From: Mactromeris polynyma | Lineage: Eukaryota > Mollusca > Bivalvia > Venerida > Mactridae | NCBI GenBank assembly: GCA_032209605.1 | Contig: JASFXZ010000013.1 | Location: forward strand, 10,623,901-10,687,900 | Length of the DNA stretch: 64,000 nt | Direction of reading: 5' to 3' | In this document: positions 49,901 through 61,700 of the stretch, one piece after another | Layout: each line of letters opens with the position of its first letter | Position numbering within the stretch: the first letter of the stretch is position 1 | Program-made: the position numbers and the translations under genes | The notes under the pieces: generated by a model | Told to the model about the DNA's origin: nothing | Databases searched by the model: none | The model's input: only the letters and a program-made list of their open reading frames with translations

Positions 49901-52900
49901 CACCAAGTAGGTGGCACTGAGTTTAACCATCCGTCAGTAAGTTTAACATTAAGTGTTTAACATATAGAAACACAACTTTATAGGAATATTAGTTATCTCA
50001 TGAAATTGAGCACCTGAGATTTTTCGATTGGATTTATTTAGTAAGCACAGCGATATGCCTGTTCATTGAATAAAGCTGAGTCTCCCATTTCCATGGATAC
50101 ATGTCTAGATTTCATTTTATTCAGAAATAAAAACACAATGAAATGGTATAATACTATTCATCAAATATTAGATCTGGATAATTGTGTCTAGGAAATTTAT
50201 ATTTAGAACCCGGGTCTTGAATTTGAGATTGATGTTTCAAACATGTATGTAAACAAGGCTAAACTTATTTTCAAATTTATATAGCTGTGAATCAATGGAA
50301 ATCAAATATATGGCTTTGTGTGGACATTTTAGCACTTCTGTCAGATATAATCCAAGGCCATTTGTTTACAAAGCTATCAACTAATCGAGATCAAGTCAAT
50401 CCTGAAATGTCTTTGCAAATACCTCATAACTAAACATAAATAAGTCATAAATTTCTTCTTATTAACATGTACATTTTGAAAACAGTTTTATTTTGACAAT
50501 TAAGTTAGTTATACATGAGACCGAAATGATCTTAACCAAACCTGGATCAATTTTCAAGAAATGGCCTTAGCGAAATTTAACTTCTTAATAAATTTGCAAA
50601 ATATTAATACAGTATGTTACAAAATAGACTTGTATAGGTTATATTTCGAAGTTTTTAAAGAAGCTATATTTGATCTTGACCCTAATCTTGAAAACAACCT
50701 TTTTAACACAGGACCAGTAACTATGTGTACTATATACATTTCAGTATGATGTACCCGGTGGAGAATTTACCATTTACAGAAAGTGGAATGACTCCGGATA
50801 TTATCTTTAATCCCCATGGTTACCCATCTAGAATGACCATTGGTGAGTATTCATGCACCTATCAATGTTTTACCCAACCAAGGGAGCGTTGGAGACACAA
50901 TTAGCTGGTTTAAACCCTAATCTTGGTCGTTTTCTTGGACAATCATACTGAGCCTATTAATATCTCCTTTGTATGGAAAGACCCTCCTAGTAGGGCAAAC
51001 ATGGAAAGGTGCATTATAGTCTTGTTCTACCTTCATCCTGACTAAAGTATTGTCATCCAGAATGCTGGTTGTTCGTTGAAAATGTTGGTGTTTGAGTGTT
51101 GAATTTCTTTTGTTTGACATGTACACATACTTTTCTGAAACACCAGTCATTATCAACTGACCACCATACTGTAGTGCTATAGTAAACGTGTGTTATTCCA
51201 ACAACAAAGTAATGCACACTTAATATGGTTCGTTAAGGTATTGCTCATACATCATGCTAGGTGCCTCAATGTAAATAGTCAGTTGATACTTTGCATGTAA
51301 CTTGCTGGTATTACTTTGTGCTAAACAGTTGTGTCAGCACAATTATTGTACCTGTTTTACAGGTATGATGGTGGAAAGTATGGCCGGGAAGTCAGCAGCC
51401 ATGTTTGGTGACTGCTATGACGCAACACCATTCCAGTTCTCTGAGGATGACCCAGCGATAGACCACTTTGGTAACCTCCTTGTTAAAGGTACATTATATT
51501 TTCAACTAACTCAAGCCACAGACTCTACTGCTCCTAAATTTCCGATTTTCATACAAACCTGATTGAATGAATGGCACAAAGAATAATTGGGTATATTGTC
51601 AACTTTGCCCACACTGTGGGTCAGTCGTGGAGATGTCTGCTCTTTTAACATAGCATGTGATCAGCTGTATATAAAATTACCTGTCAATGGTCCTGATTGC
51701 TCATTTTCTAAACACATTTATTGTCAGTTGTGGTTTGGAAACCCTATGAAGACAATTAATTGTCAGTTGTGGTTTGGAAACCCTATGAAGACAAACACCC
51801 AATTTATTGAACGGACATTGTATGTTAGCGAAATGTATGAACTCCAAAATTAACAAAATGATCAATTTGTGTAACATTTATATCATTATTTGTATGAACT
51901 TATGGCCGCAATTACTTCCTTAACACCATTTATTTACTTGGTAAAAATGGAACCCATCAATTCAAACTGTTTCCTACTGTATGTTTGCCTTTGATTTGTT
52001 GTATTTCACCAAACTTTGTCCTTTTCTTTTTGCCTTGGCTATCATATTTTATGAGTATACGCTTTTAGCAAAGTCTGATGAGCATTGTGTTGGCAGTTCT
52101 GAAACATTTATGAATTTCTCCTTTCAGCTGGCTTTAACTACCACGGTAATGAGAGGTTTTATAGTGGAGTAGATGGACGTGAATTGGAAGCCAATATTTT
52201 TATGGGTGTTGTCTACTATCAGAGATTAAGACATATGGTGTCAGACAAATTCCAGGTACTCTATGGGTGACTAAAATCGTTGCTACTGTCGACTGAACTA
52301 TTTATTAGTTATTGAACAGCCTCTATTCAAGACGTAGATATCACGTATTTCATGAGATTCCAGAATAAGCAAGAGAATACTTTTGTAAATACTTCACATT
52401 AAAAGCTGATGATATTACTGTTCAAGATGAGATCTAACATGTGGTATATACAATTTTTGAAATACCAGAAAAGGTATGTTGGAATTGAATGAATTTTGTT
52501 CTTTTAATGAAGAGGAAAACAGTTTTATGTCTTCCATGAATATTGTTGGAATGCCGTGGGTCTGTCATGAACCTTACTGTCAATTTCAGGTGAGAACTAC
52601 AGGGCCTGTAGATCAGCTGACATACCAACCAGTGAAAGGTAGAAAAAGAGGTGGTGGCGTAAGATTTGGAGAAATGGAACGTGATGCTTTAATCTCACAT
52701 GGAACGTCATTTGTTCTACAGGACAGACTTCTTAACTGCTCTGATAAATCAATGGTAACAAACTTACTGCTTATGGTATAAGATGATTTATATCTTGTAT
52801 TATGAAAAAAGCCTAACATTTGAGTCCCGATTGTTTCCTTGTAAATTATTGAATATTCAGTTTGACTCATGTTTCTCAATGTTATTCACCTGGTACACTA

Positions 52901-53290
52901 AACTCTAGTTGTTGCCATATTGTCATCATTTATTGTGATTGTTAAAGATTGGAATTATTTGACTGACATATTTGACTGACTATCAGTCTGTATTTCTCTG
53001 ATGTTTTGTTAAACCTGGCAGTTCACTATTTTCTATGAAATATACTGTGACATATTTTTGTTTTTCAGGCCCCTGTTTGTACAAAATGTGGAAGTTTATT
53101 GTCAGTGTTCATGGAAAAGAAAGCAAATTCAGCATTTGCTGCTTCATCTGAAAAAGTTCAACAATGGTCCTGTCTTCAGTGTAAATCTAGTAGTAATGTC
53201 GAAGTTATATCAGTACCATATGTGTTCCGTTATCTGGCAGCTGAACTTGCTGCTGTAAATATCAGACTTGAACTAGATGTACAATGCTGA
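31987..53290 (+). CDS. POLR1B: RNA polymerase I subunit RPA2 (second-largest subunit), copy 2, 23 exons, N-terminus not found
   Basis: Exons: 31987-32061, 32730-32828, 33282-33377, 34097-34173, 34871-35017, 36575-36628, 42925-43139, 43582-43688, 44141-44276, 45041-45114, 45459-45656, 46259-46456, 46805-46912, 47499-47675, 47976-48117, 48837-48936, 49138-49279, 49790-49848, 50745-50842, 51363-51488, 52128-52255, 52590-52754, 53069-53290. All are GT-AG and in phase, giving 980 residues to TGA. The 5' part has [42 protein letters not shown] and [16 protein letters not shown]. The 3' part matches copy 1 closely, with [19 protein letters not shown] and the CTKC/CLQC zinc site. Human RPA2 is ~1135 residues, so ~165 N-terminal residues lack exons: truncated, or too diverged to see. 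The 6.3-kb intron 36,629-42,924 contains antisense TRIM C. The donor after 52,255 is weak (GTACTC; GTACGT in copy 1). Confidence 0.93.
32990..33065 (-). mobile_element. tRNA-derived SINE remnant, inverted, in POLR1B copy 2 intron
   Basis: On the - strand it reads like a tRNA: GATAGTTCTTTTGATAGAGG (A-box side), GACTGCCACCC (anticodon side) and GGCTCGATTCCCTGG (B-box). A real tRNA gene is unlikely because the stems do not pair well. Confidence 0.45.
34438..34608 (+). repeat. Minisatellite, ~34-bp unit, about five copies
   Basis: Units of TAGTTTTTGCTAGGCAGAC followed by AAAATACCCCCA repeat with one- to two-base variation inside the intron between exons 34,097-34,173 and 34,871-35,017. A degenerate copy precedes it at about 34,410-34,440. 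Confidence 0.85.
35788..36375 (+). repeat. CAA/CAG microsatellite and ~245-bp direct duplication in POLR1B copy 2 intron
   Basis: CAA and CAG triplets lie at about 35,788-35,820. Segments 35,815-36,075 and 36,080-36,355 are diverged direct copies (both contain GGAATTTCACATATTATTTG, GTACAGAAATTAGACAGT and TTAATATCTGTTTATCTGAC). Related single copies lie at 23,990-24,210 and 54,050-54,270. Confidence 0.65.
37408..39189 (-). pseudogene. TRIM C: TRIM-like gene nested antisense in POLR1B copy 2, one nonsense codon
   Basis: Same architecture as TRIM A and E: MAEGGKQQ start at 39,189, B-box 1 and B-box 2 within the first ~125 residues, coiled coil, NHL-like propeller, end VYDLKVPV. Total frame is 594 codons. 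Codon 152 (38,734-38,736) is TAA where the paralogues have CAT (LHQELEEMED), a two-base difference. Everything after it stays open, with a Met at 38,718 that could start a 436-residue coiled-coil/propeller protein. An mRNA from this locus would give a 151-residue double-B-box peptide, or the downstream product by reinitiation. No frameshifts are present, so inactivation is recent or the stop is tolerated. C92-type zinc ligands are intact. Confidence 0.85.
39190..42924. other. TRIM C spacer inside the POLR1B copy 2 intron
   Basis: 39,190-39,264 is TRIM C 5' UTR and splice acceptor. Repeats matching 2,740-3,000 and 5,490-6,010 follow. The uninterrupted transposon target site CCCTTTAGCAAG lies at about 40,338. 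A perfect palindrome, ATCTCAAATATTTGAGAT, is at 40,707-40,724, within ~205 bases missing from the TRIM A spacer. A minus-strand donor-like site (CACG|GTAAGC) has its exon edge at 41,380. No other gene is seen. Confidence 0.55.
44288..44764 (+). mobile_element. Intronic dispersed repeat with GGGCCATCATGGCCC end, copy 2
   Basis: Paralogue of 14,085-14,552 at the same intron position, with its palindrome at 44,745-44,759. It differs by a small indel (ACAGGAATGATCC, about 44,500, present only here). Confidence 0.5.
45959..46222 (+). mobile_element. tRNA-derived SINE in POLR1B copy 2 intron
   Basis: Paralogue of the SINE at 15,747-16,010, same position and orientation, so it was inserted before the duplication. 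Confidence 0.65.
51721..51794 (+). repeat. 39-bp period tandem duplication in POLR1B copy 2 intron
   Basis: TTGTCAGTTGTGGTTTGGAA plus ACCCTATGAAGACAA occurs at 51,721-51,755 and again, identically, at 51,760-51,794. Copy 1 has one unit (about 21,617-21,652). Confidence 0.85.
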
Positions 53291-53462
53291 ATATAATCTG
53301 TGGAAATAGAGATAGTGGAGTTATTGTGTGATTCCGATACTCCACCATTGAACACATTGACTGAATTATATGCACACTATTCAAAAGCTTGTGATGATTT
53401 TATTTGATGTAACTACATGTATTGACAATTTTATTCACCATACTGTACATAAGCTTGGGTGT

Positions 53463-53468
53463 AATAAA
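53463..53468 (+). terminator. Poly(A) signal AATAAA, POLR1B copy 2
   Basis: AATAAA 173 bp past the stop codon, aligned with 23,293-23,298. Confidence 0.6.
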
Positions 53469-54686
53469 ATTTATGTATTGTTCTATGCTTTTCTGTTCTG
53501 TTATTGACATTGAAAAGTTGGTAATACTACTGTGGCTTCTATTATATTTAATGCCCCGTGTGGTGTTATAATATTCTACTTTGCACCTGGTGATGGAAAT
53601 AGACGGAATGTGAAATACAAAAGTTTGCTTGTCTCTTGTGGATGGATTTATAGTGTTCTGCCCAAGTTGTTTTCAGTATAGCCAAGTTACATTTATTGTG
53701 CTTGTATTAATTAAATGTCTTGCTTTCAGCCATGCTTTTGACTAGATGACGAGTTAAACGTTTGCAAACTTTGTTTTCTCATAATGCTACCATACTTACC
53801 AATTTATCCTATATGTTTTACAAAATATCGCTATCATTAAAGCCTACATTTTCAACCTGAAGATGTTGTATTGCAGAAGAGTGCGACGATTATCGATTTA
53901 TTATTCTGTAACATAAATATATCCTTTTGTTTGTCATCTTTTGAAATATACTAATACTCAGTCCATCCATTAGCCCGATTTCACAGATGACGCAATACAA
54001 TATAATGTTGTTATAATAATAGTAAAACACAATTACAAGTATACAATATTTTATCATTTTGAATTACACATCATTTGCACAAAAAACTAAGGGAGATAAA
54101 TTACATTTCTCTTCCATCTTCATTCATCTGCCAAATGCTATCTTATACTTAAAACAAAAAGGATGAAGTTTCAATAACGTACATCAACGTGAATTATATA
54201 CATACATATTTATTTTTAACAATAATTAATTTCTGTTTATCTGACAGAAATATTTGAATGGTTGTTCCGACTACTATAGCATAACCGGACCTTTATTTAC
54301 AATGTAGTCATGATGTTTTTAATATAGCATTTCTGACCTGCACCAGATTACATGCGGGTTGCTATACACACCATACATTTATTTCAGTTCGAGGTGTTGC
54401 ATTATAACTTGAATTATAGAAAGTAAATATAAATATCTATGTATGAGTGAATGAAATGTAAAGTGTTACCATGTGTCAGTTAGTGTGTTCAAAATCACGA
54501 ATGTTTCATTACTTTTGGAACAGACCTCACACTTATTAAGAATAACAATAAGACCATATGGTGGGAATTTGGACAAGTATACATACATAATGCAAATATA
54601 CAAATGAACAGACATTTTAAACTCACAATCTCACAATTTTGGAACATTTTCGTCTAATAATAAATTGTTATCAATATTTTTTTCAA
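53469..54686. other. Intergenic stretch between POLR1B copy 2 and TRIM D
   Basis: Aligns with 23,300-24,615. It is POLR1B 3' flank joined to sequence like the intron before the QAICVHL exon. No gene seen. Confidence 0.55.
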
Positions 54687-54741
54687 GCAAACAATATGTG
54701 TACATTTGACCAACAATGAGGACACATATAATTTTTATAGT
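54687..54741 (+). pseudogene. Relict POLR1B exon with lost splice acceptor, second copy
   Basis: Reads QTICVHLTNNEDTYNFYS in one frame. The acceptor is TTTCAA instead of TTTCAG, and the length is 55 instead of 54 nt. It shares both lesions with 24,616-24,670, so the lesions predate the B/D duplication. Confidence 0.7.
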
Positions 54742-55534
54742 GTAGTTAAAGTCATATACAACATTTAAGATCTTCGAGTAGCTCTGTTGAGCAAGCTTTA
54801 GTTTGTTGTGAGATACAGGAGACTTAATATCTCAAAATTTACGGATATAGGGTGATAAAGTTGAATTTTTAAAATAAATATCCAGTGGGTTTTGCTTGTT
54901 TCAAGGTGCACACTGTCAGCTGCGCTGATCATCTTTTATTATCTTCACTCGGCTTGTTAACGTACTGGAAATCGGAATTATGACTCAGTCTTAAACACAC
55001 ATGGTCAGAATATTATCTCGGTGAATTTCGATAATATGTCATCAAGAGTCCGAAATAAGGTATAAAGATCAAAGTATAGCAAACCATGATTACATTAAAA
55101 ATACCATTTTGTCTGATCCACATGAAGCCACAATATATATTTATAAGCAACTCATGTTAAGTCTGAAGCTTGGTCAAATACTACTCACCAAGCCAAAGCA
55201 TGTAAATCTTGTTAATTCTCTTTGTATACCACACTTTCTACTTGAACTACATGAATCCTTGTCAATATCTTTGTGTTTATGAATGAAATCTGGACCATAT
55301 AACAAATTCTGTCAGGTTGTCATGAATGTGATACAGGGCCAAACATACTCCGTGTTAATTTCAGGATTACAAACGTTTATGTTATTGTTTTGATGATGCT
55401 GGAACTGTACAAGGTACACATTTATATTACTAGTATTGTAAGTGATAAGGTTTCACATGACATTGATTATCAGAGTCCTCTTGAGGGTACCATCCTGTAA
55501 TTACTGTTCGAACTGTTCTACAGATATTGCATCT
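54742..55534. other. 3' flank of the TRIM D region
   Basis: No gene. Pieces resemble the flanks at 1-660, 24,680-24,830 and 36,860-37,400 (GGTGCACA.TGTCAGCTG, CACACATGGTCAGAATATTA, GTCAGGTTGTCATGAATGTG). Confidence 0.5.
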
Positions 55535-55735
55535 CAGGTACTTTCAAATCATACACTTGTATTTCGTCGTTACGACCTTTTGTACGGATATCGGTATTAA
55601 TGATATACAGTCTGTGATTGATAGCACAGTATGTTACGCTAAAAGGACGCACCACATTGTTACAATTGATGATTTTACTTGTCTTGAAGTCTGGTGATAA
55701 AACATGTATACATCCACTCCTCGAGCAACTTACAT
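55535..55735 (-). pseudogene. TRIM D': isolated C-terminal fragment of a TRIM B-like gene
   Basis: About 65 codons, open, matching the last part of TRIM B ([33 protein letters not shown]). It breaks off at about 55,735, where the tail flank of TRIM D begins. It is a truncated leftover from unequal exchange between TRIM 3' ends. Confidence 0.75.
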
Positions 55736-55844
55736 ATATTGTTTGATATGAAATTGATAATCAAGAGTCCACTCCGGGGTATTATCCTGATATTTGTTTG
55801 TGTTATTACTGTTTGAACTGTTCTACAGATATTGCATCTCATTT

Positions 55845-57603
55845 TTAAACATGTTCTTTAAAATCATACACTTGTATTTGGTTGTTACGATTTCTTCCAA
55901 AGGGGCAATCATTGCTGATATACAGTCTATGATTGATATCACAGTATGTTATGCTCATAGGATACTTCACATTCTTATCTGCGTTGATGATGGTTTTACT
56001 TGTCTTGAAGTCTGGTGATACAACATGTATACATCCTATCTTCCAGTTACATACAAACAGAACACCATCTGCTGTAATCACCAAACCTCGTGGACCTTTC
56101 AATGTATCATGTTTGTATGTATGCAGAATTTGTCCTCTAAATGTAACAACACTAACATTGTCAGACCAGGTGTCTGATACAATTATAGTATCATTATCTT
56201 GTCCAAATGTGATATAGTAAGGCATCCGTAGCACAGGTTTCTTGTCTTGTTTTGGTTGTATTGTATCAAGTACCTTTCCTTGGATATCTAGGATTTCTAC
56301 TCTATCTGGTTCCAAATAGCTGACAGCGAACTTCTCCTCTTTGTATGCAATACCATAGCAAGCATTGTTGACTATTATCACACGTTGTAAGGTAAATGCT
56401 GTGTTAACATCAAGTAGTTGTATTTTAAACTCATCAGGTAATGTAACAGCAATTGTGTTTGTACTAAGTGCAGTTACTCTGCTTGGTGCACTTGGTGTAC
56501 TATAACTTGATTTGTCTTTATTGTTACTTATGTCTATTAACTTAACTTTCATATTGCCTTGATCAACGACCACCAATCTGTCTGGACTGAGAAGTGTACA
56601 GTCTGTGATCAGACAGGTCTTCTTGTCTGTCTCATGCTTCACACGAATGCTTCTGTTATATTTTGCCGTAGCATCAATTGTAGGTGTTTTTGGTGTCATC
56701 TGTTCCCGTTTCTCTGTCATTGTTCTAACTTTCTGTGGAGGTTTCCTTGACAATTTTCCAAATGGGGTAATGGCGGAAACCATCAGTTCTATTTCATGGG
56801 AAATAAGAAATTCATACTGTTGTGGTTGCGATTGCTTAATTATGTTGATCTCCCTTTCCATTGTAACCTGTCTCTGTTTGGCTTGTTTGCAGATTACAAA
56901 CAGTGAATTCACATTAACATTAGAGTTATGTATTGTTTCAAGCATGACTTCAATTTCACCTTTCATTGCTTGAGTTTCCGCTTGGGAAGTTTTCAATTTT
57001 GTTTCATCTTCCTTCTTTATTTGAGCAACTTCATCTGTTATTTTCTTCTGTATCTGATCTAGGTTCTCGTTTATCAGTTTGCGAGTTGACGTAATCTTAG
57101 TTAAAATGTTGTTGTATGTTGTTTCCAGGTTCTTCACATTGTTGTCCAGTACATCTCCCATTTCCTCTAGTTCCTGATGAAGCTGTTGAAGTGTCTGGTC
57201 TATATCTTTGAATTCTTTGGTTTTCTCGAAGCCATCGGAAATATCCTGCACCCTATCTTTCTTGCAGGATGTATGCTTTAGTGTCATGCAATCTCCACAA
57301 CCCGGTTCCTCGTGAGCTTTGCAGTAGAATCGTATTATTTCAGGATGATGTGTCATGCACACATCAACACAGAGGTTTTGCTGGCTTACGAACCCTTGCC
57401 TCCTGGGCATCTGTTTCTTGTCCAAGATCGCATGAGCTCTTGAGATTTTTTGTCTTCTATGCATTCCGAGGCATGTTTCACAGAAGTATTCATCACATAT
57501 TTGGCAATAACCTTGCACGGCTATGCAGTTGCCCTCACTTTTGCAAGGATCACAAAATGAATGTGTCTTTGAATGTCCGCTGCTGTTTCCCACCTTCTGC
57601 CAT
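55845..57603 (-). pseudogene. TRIM D: TRIM-like gene with a 29-nt deletion in the N-terminal coding region
   Basis: Double B-box, coiled coil and NHL-like propeller are intact from CDPCKSEGN (about 57,550) to the stop, ending VYDFKEHV. The ancestral ATG (57,601-57,603, MAEGGKQQ) is present, but a net 29-nt deletion just after FKDTF puts it out of frame, ending after ~17 codons. The long frame has no ATG inside the coding exon upstream of B-box 1; its apparent start at 57,641 lies in the intron before the ATTACAG acceptor (57,613-57,615). Unless a 5' exon supplies an in-frame ATG, translation would start after part of B-box 1 (MHRRQKISRAH). Closest to TRIM B. Confidence 0.8.
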
Positions 57604-60600
57604 TTTGATTCCCCTGTAATGGAGAACCGATAATAGTACAAGCAAACAGATAATGATAATCACAATGTACATGCACATTGCTTGTTAACACAATAGAGGC
57701 CATACTTTATTCAGCGATTCATGCCTCGTTCGAAATTGGTCGCATGTGGTCAAAAACTAGGTCAGTAAGTAAAATCTTAGTTAACCCTTGTGCACACAAT
57801 AGCGTTCACATTTTTATTAGAGCTATTAAAAAATGTGTCAGAAGGTTCGTTTCTATGCAATGTTGGGAAAAACCTGGATCATGTGGTCGGAATTCTATGT
57901 CATTAGGTTTGATCATAGGAATAAAAACTTGTTAGAGTCCACATCTTTAATCAGAACATTTTGAACCATCGTCAGAATATTTTTCACAACTACATCTAGA
58001 CGAACTTGCAAAAATGGGTCACATCAAAAACTAAATCACCAGGTAAACTCTTAGTAAAACATTGTTCACAAAATATAGGCCACATTCGTATCAGAACTTC
58101 ACGAAACCTAGTCCGAATGTTTGTCTCATTGACAGTTCTAAACATCACGGTCAAAATCTAGGTCATTAGGTCAAATAACACAAACCTAGTCCGAATGTTG
58201 GTCTGATTGACATTTGTAAAAATCAGGGTCAACATCTAGGTCACTAGGGCAAATAACATAAACATTCTTATCACAATGGAGGACACATTTTTAATTAAAA
58301 CTTCGTAAAAGTACGTCAGAATGTGTTTTTTTCTATTAAAACTATGCCAAGTTTGAACCTGGGGCATGTAATGTGACAAACTAACTCATTATGTCAAATC
58401 TCACGAAAATCTCGTTAACATTTTAGATCAGAACTTTGTCAGAATATTTGTCACTCTATGTCACTCTGCCACCAGGCCATATTTAGTACCGGTACTCAGG
58501 TGAGCAATTCTGGGCCGACTTAGTTCTCTTCTTAATGAAATTTTACGAGGGAAAGTTGTTAGTGCAACTGCTAATTTCTGAACTCAGTTTAAATATCTTG
58601 AAATCTCCTGATGAAAGTTAGCTGTTTAATGTAAGTATAAAATATCACCATCAATTTTATCCAACAATCAAGTCACCAACTAACCTATATACAAGTTTGA
58701 TAAATGAAACATGTTTGGACTTACTGACCCATATTGAGTGACCACATTTATATAATTCAGCCCTTCCCAAAATTAAATAACCACTCCCTTGAAAAATTTA
58801 AGTTAATATCCGTTTTGATAAATGTGATAAAGGTATCATAGGCTCATCTTATTGGTTTGCGTTTCAATGATCGTAGTTTAAAGATAAACTTCAATTTTAA
58901 GTCAGCCGAAGTCTAAAATGTCGTTGATCGTATATATTTCATAACAACATTGGGTTTACATTGTCTGCAAAACCCATGGAAATTAAAACTTCCAGGAAAG
59001 TGCTTAGGTTCGGGTTTTAACAGCAATTTAATGCAAATGCTGGATTGGGGCAGCACACATCATACGTTGGGTCCATTATTGTAACGCAGCTTAGACTTTG
59101 TGTCAAGATGCAGATACGGTATACATACAAACACACATACAGCCAGTAAGTCCTGTAGCTTACGAGCCGTTCTTTTAATTCCTACAGTAGTTATCATTAT
59201 TGAATACATCAAAGAAGTTTTCCATGCGTGAAAGAAACATGCTGTTTTTGTTTTTCCTACTTCAATGATTATTCTTATATGGTAGTTTGACCCAAGGATA
59301 GTATAACACAGGACGATTGAGGCAGATCTCATTAAAACCAAACCCTTTATATCGCTCAATTACATTACACTCATCTAACGGTAAATGCCTGGATCTCATT
59401 TAAATGAGATTGGACCGAGGCCAGATAAACCCCGAGCTAAATTACAATGATGCTCTCTAGATATAAACTTGATACTAGTACATGTATTACCATGATATTA
59501 GTTGTGACTAAATTAAACTTAAATTGTTCACTAGGTTCACGTTTAAAGAGACGAAAATAATGAGTTAACAGCGTAAAATATACCGCACAATAATCAATAT
59601 ACAGAAATACATGTATTCATTCATATATGATACTTAAGTTATGTGAATTGTCAACTGTTTCTATTTGCAACAGGTAACTAGAACACAATAAAATGAGCTA
59701 TTTTCTCTTTCATACTTGAATCTGAAATTGTTAAATGTTTTCATATATTTTATAATTTGCTTACCGTGTACTAAATATCCATGGTTTTATTGAAGAAATG
59801 ACGAGCAGACTAAATAAATTATTTTTCTACAATGTCACCTTCGTGTTTTCTTCTAAACTTCCTTGTCAGGGTCTGGGTAGAAACCAAACTCAATCAATAC
59901 GTAGTGTAGTATAACTAATGGTTATCTTTCCTTGGCTATATTTCATTTGTAGATATCTCGCATTTATAAGTTAGAACATTCATATCGAGTCAGTATTCTC
60001 TAGATCTATATAGATTCAGAACAAATTAAAATGTATATTGCTTCAGGTATCGTATTTTGTATCCTTGGTCCCAATATGATAATAAGCGTGAAAATGTGAA
60101 CTACTATATATCATAGTACGATACCATACTATTCTTACCATCTTTTTTCACCCTGGCAAAAGCAATCTAATACATGTTGTAATCAAATCTCTACAAATAG
60201 TATGTTTTATTTATACTAGGTTGTTGTATATTGACAATTGTATAAAATTACTCCTATATTTGATTGTAAGTACTTTGAAATATTATTCTAAAATCATTCC
60301 AACTAGAGATGTCAGTATTCACTCTGACCATTTACACGTAGTTTTGTGTGAGTGGCGTTCTTTGTAACAAGTCAGTTTTTTCTTCCTTTCTTATTAAATT
60401 TATTTTTTGTTATAACATAAAACTTAAAATGTAATACATTATCATGAATGCATTGATATATTATACGTTTAATGACTTATTATGAAATTACATATATCAG
60501 GGTAGTTCCGTTTGTAAGGATACCGTCAAACTTAGGACTGTCATTGAATGGAAATTTTGAATCAATATATCAAATTCAAATAACATGTATCTATATATCG

Positions 60601-61370
60601 ACTGATTATTTTGCAAAGTAATGATACAATGAAATGTTGAAGCATTTTGAAAACAAATTAAATTTATCTGATAGTGCTCAATGATGGAATATTCTATTTC
60701 ATACGGAGTATTCAAATGACAGAATTACATGCCTTTTACTGAAATAAATGTCGTAAAATGCACCATCAAGAATCGGAAGTAATGATAACAACTTTTGACA
60801 ATGTAAACACACATGTTTGAAATGTACAGAAAATCTATTATATATATCCTGTGTTATTTGACTTGTTCTTTCATGAAACTAATGATTTTCAGCTCTATTT
60901 TGATACAGTTCAGTTCGTCTTAAACTGTATCCATACTTCCAATTTTTGTATTGAAATACATGTATCATCGACGTGAATAAATCGTCGATACATCGATATT
61001 GCGATTACCGCTGACAGTCCAAGTACTAAACTTCTCTAGGGCATGGTTCCCGATATTTCTGTCCTGTTTGTTTCCACTTCTGCCAAGATATATTTGCATT
61101 TGTACCGGTTACTTCTCTGACATTTGGTATGATCATTGATTAGATTAGTTAGAATGTCCCCTTTCTTGGATGTTTTTTAACCATTGTCAACTAGGGTCAT
61201 ATCATCATATATTCAGACAGAATCATTGTCAAAATCTTTTCTTGTATTCTCAACTTTAAAGCGAATTTCTCACCTGTGTGAGGGTTATTCTTTAACAATG
61301 ATTTTCAATTTATACCTATGCATATTTCCGCAATTGTCATACCTGTAGTACAGTGTCTCCTAGCATACAT
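57604..61370. other. Spacer upstream of TRIM D
   Basis: 57,720-58,480 carries the degenerate GTCAGAATGTTTGT / CTAGGTCACTAGGTCAAAT repeat, as beside TRIM B. 58,480-60,800 tracks the other spacers, with a conserved minus-strand donor-like CACG|GTAAGC (exon edge 59,765). Similarity to POLR1B intron 22 begins near 61,370, a further duplication joint. No gene seen. Confidence 0.5.
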
Positions 61371-61478
61371 GTACATGAATGTGACTGACTATCAGTCTGT
61401 ATTCGTCATGTATTCATGTTATCCTGGCATTTCACTATTTTCTCTGATAAATATTGTGACATATTTTTATGTTTTTAG

Positions 61479-61700
61479 GCCCCTGATTGTACAAAATGTG
61501 GAAGTTTACTGTCAGTGTTCATGGAAAAGAAAGCCAATTCAGCATTTGCTGCATCATCTGAAAAAGTTCAACAATGGTCCTGTCTTCAGTGTAAATCTAG
61601 TAGTAATGTCGAAGTTGTATCAGTACCATATGTGTTCCGTTATATGGCAGCTTAGCTTGCTGCTGTAAATATCAGACTTGACCTAGATGTACAATGCTGA
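61479..61700 (+). pseudogene. POLR1B: Orphan POLR1B last exon with premature TAG
   Basis: Matches the 222-nt last exons at 22,894-23,115 and 53,069-53,290, including the CTKC/CLQC zinc site and [12 protein letters not shown] is TAG at 61,653-61,655 (AAELAA to AA-stop), the acceptor is TTTTTAG, and the downstream poly(A) signal is AATAAC (61,891-61,896). No other POLR1B exon adjoins it. It is a dead leftover of a third repeat unit. Confidence 0.9.
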
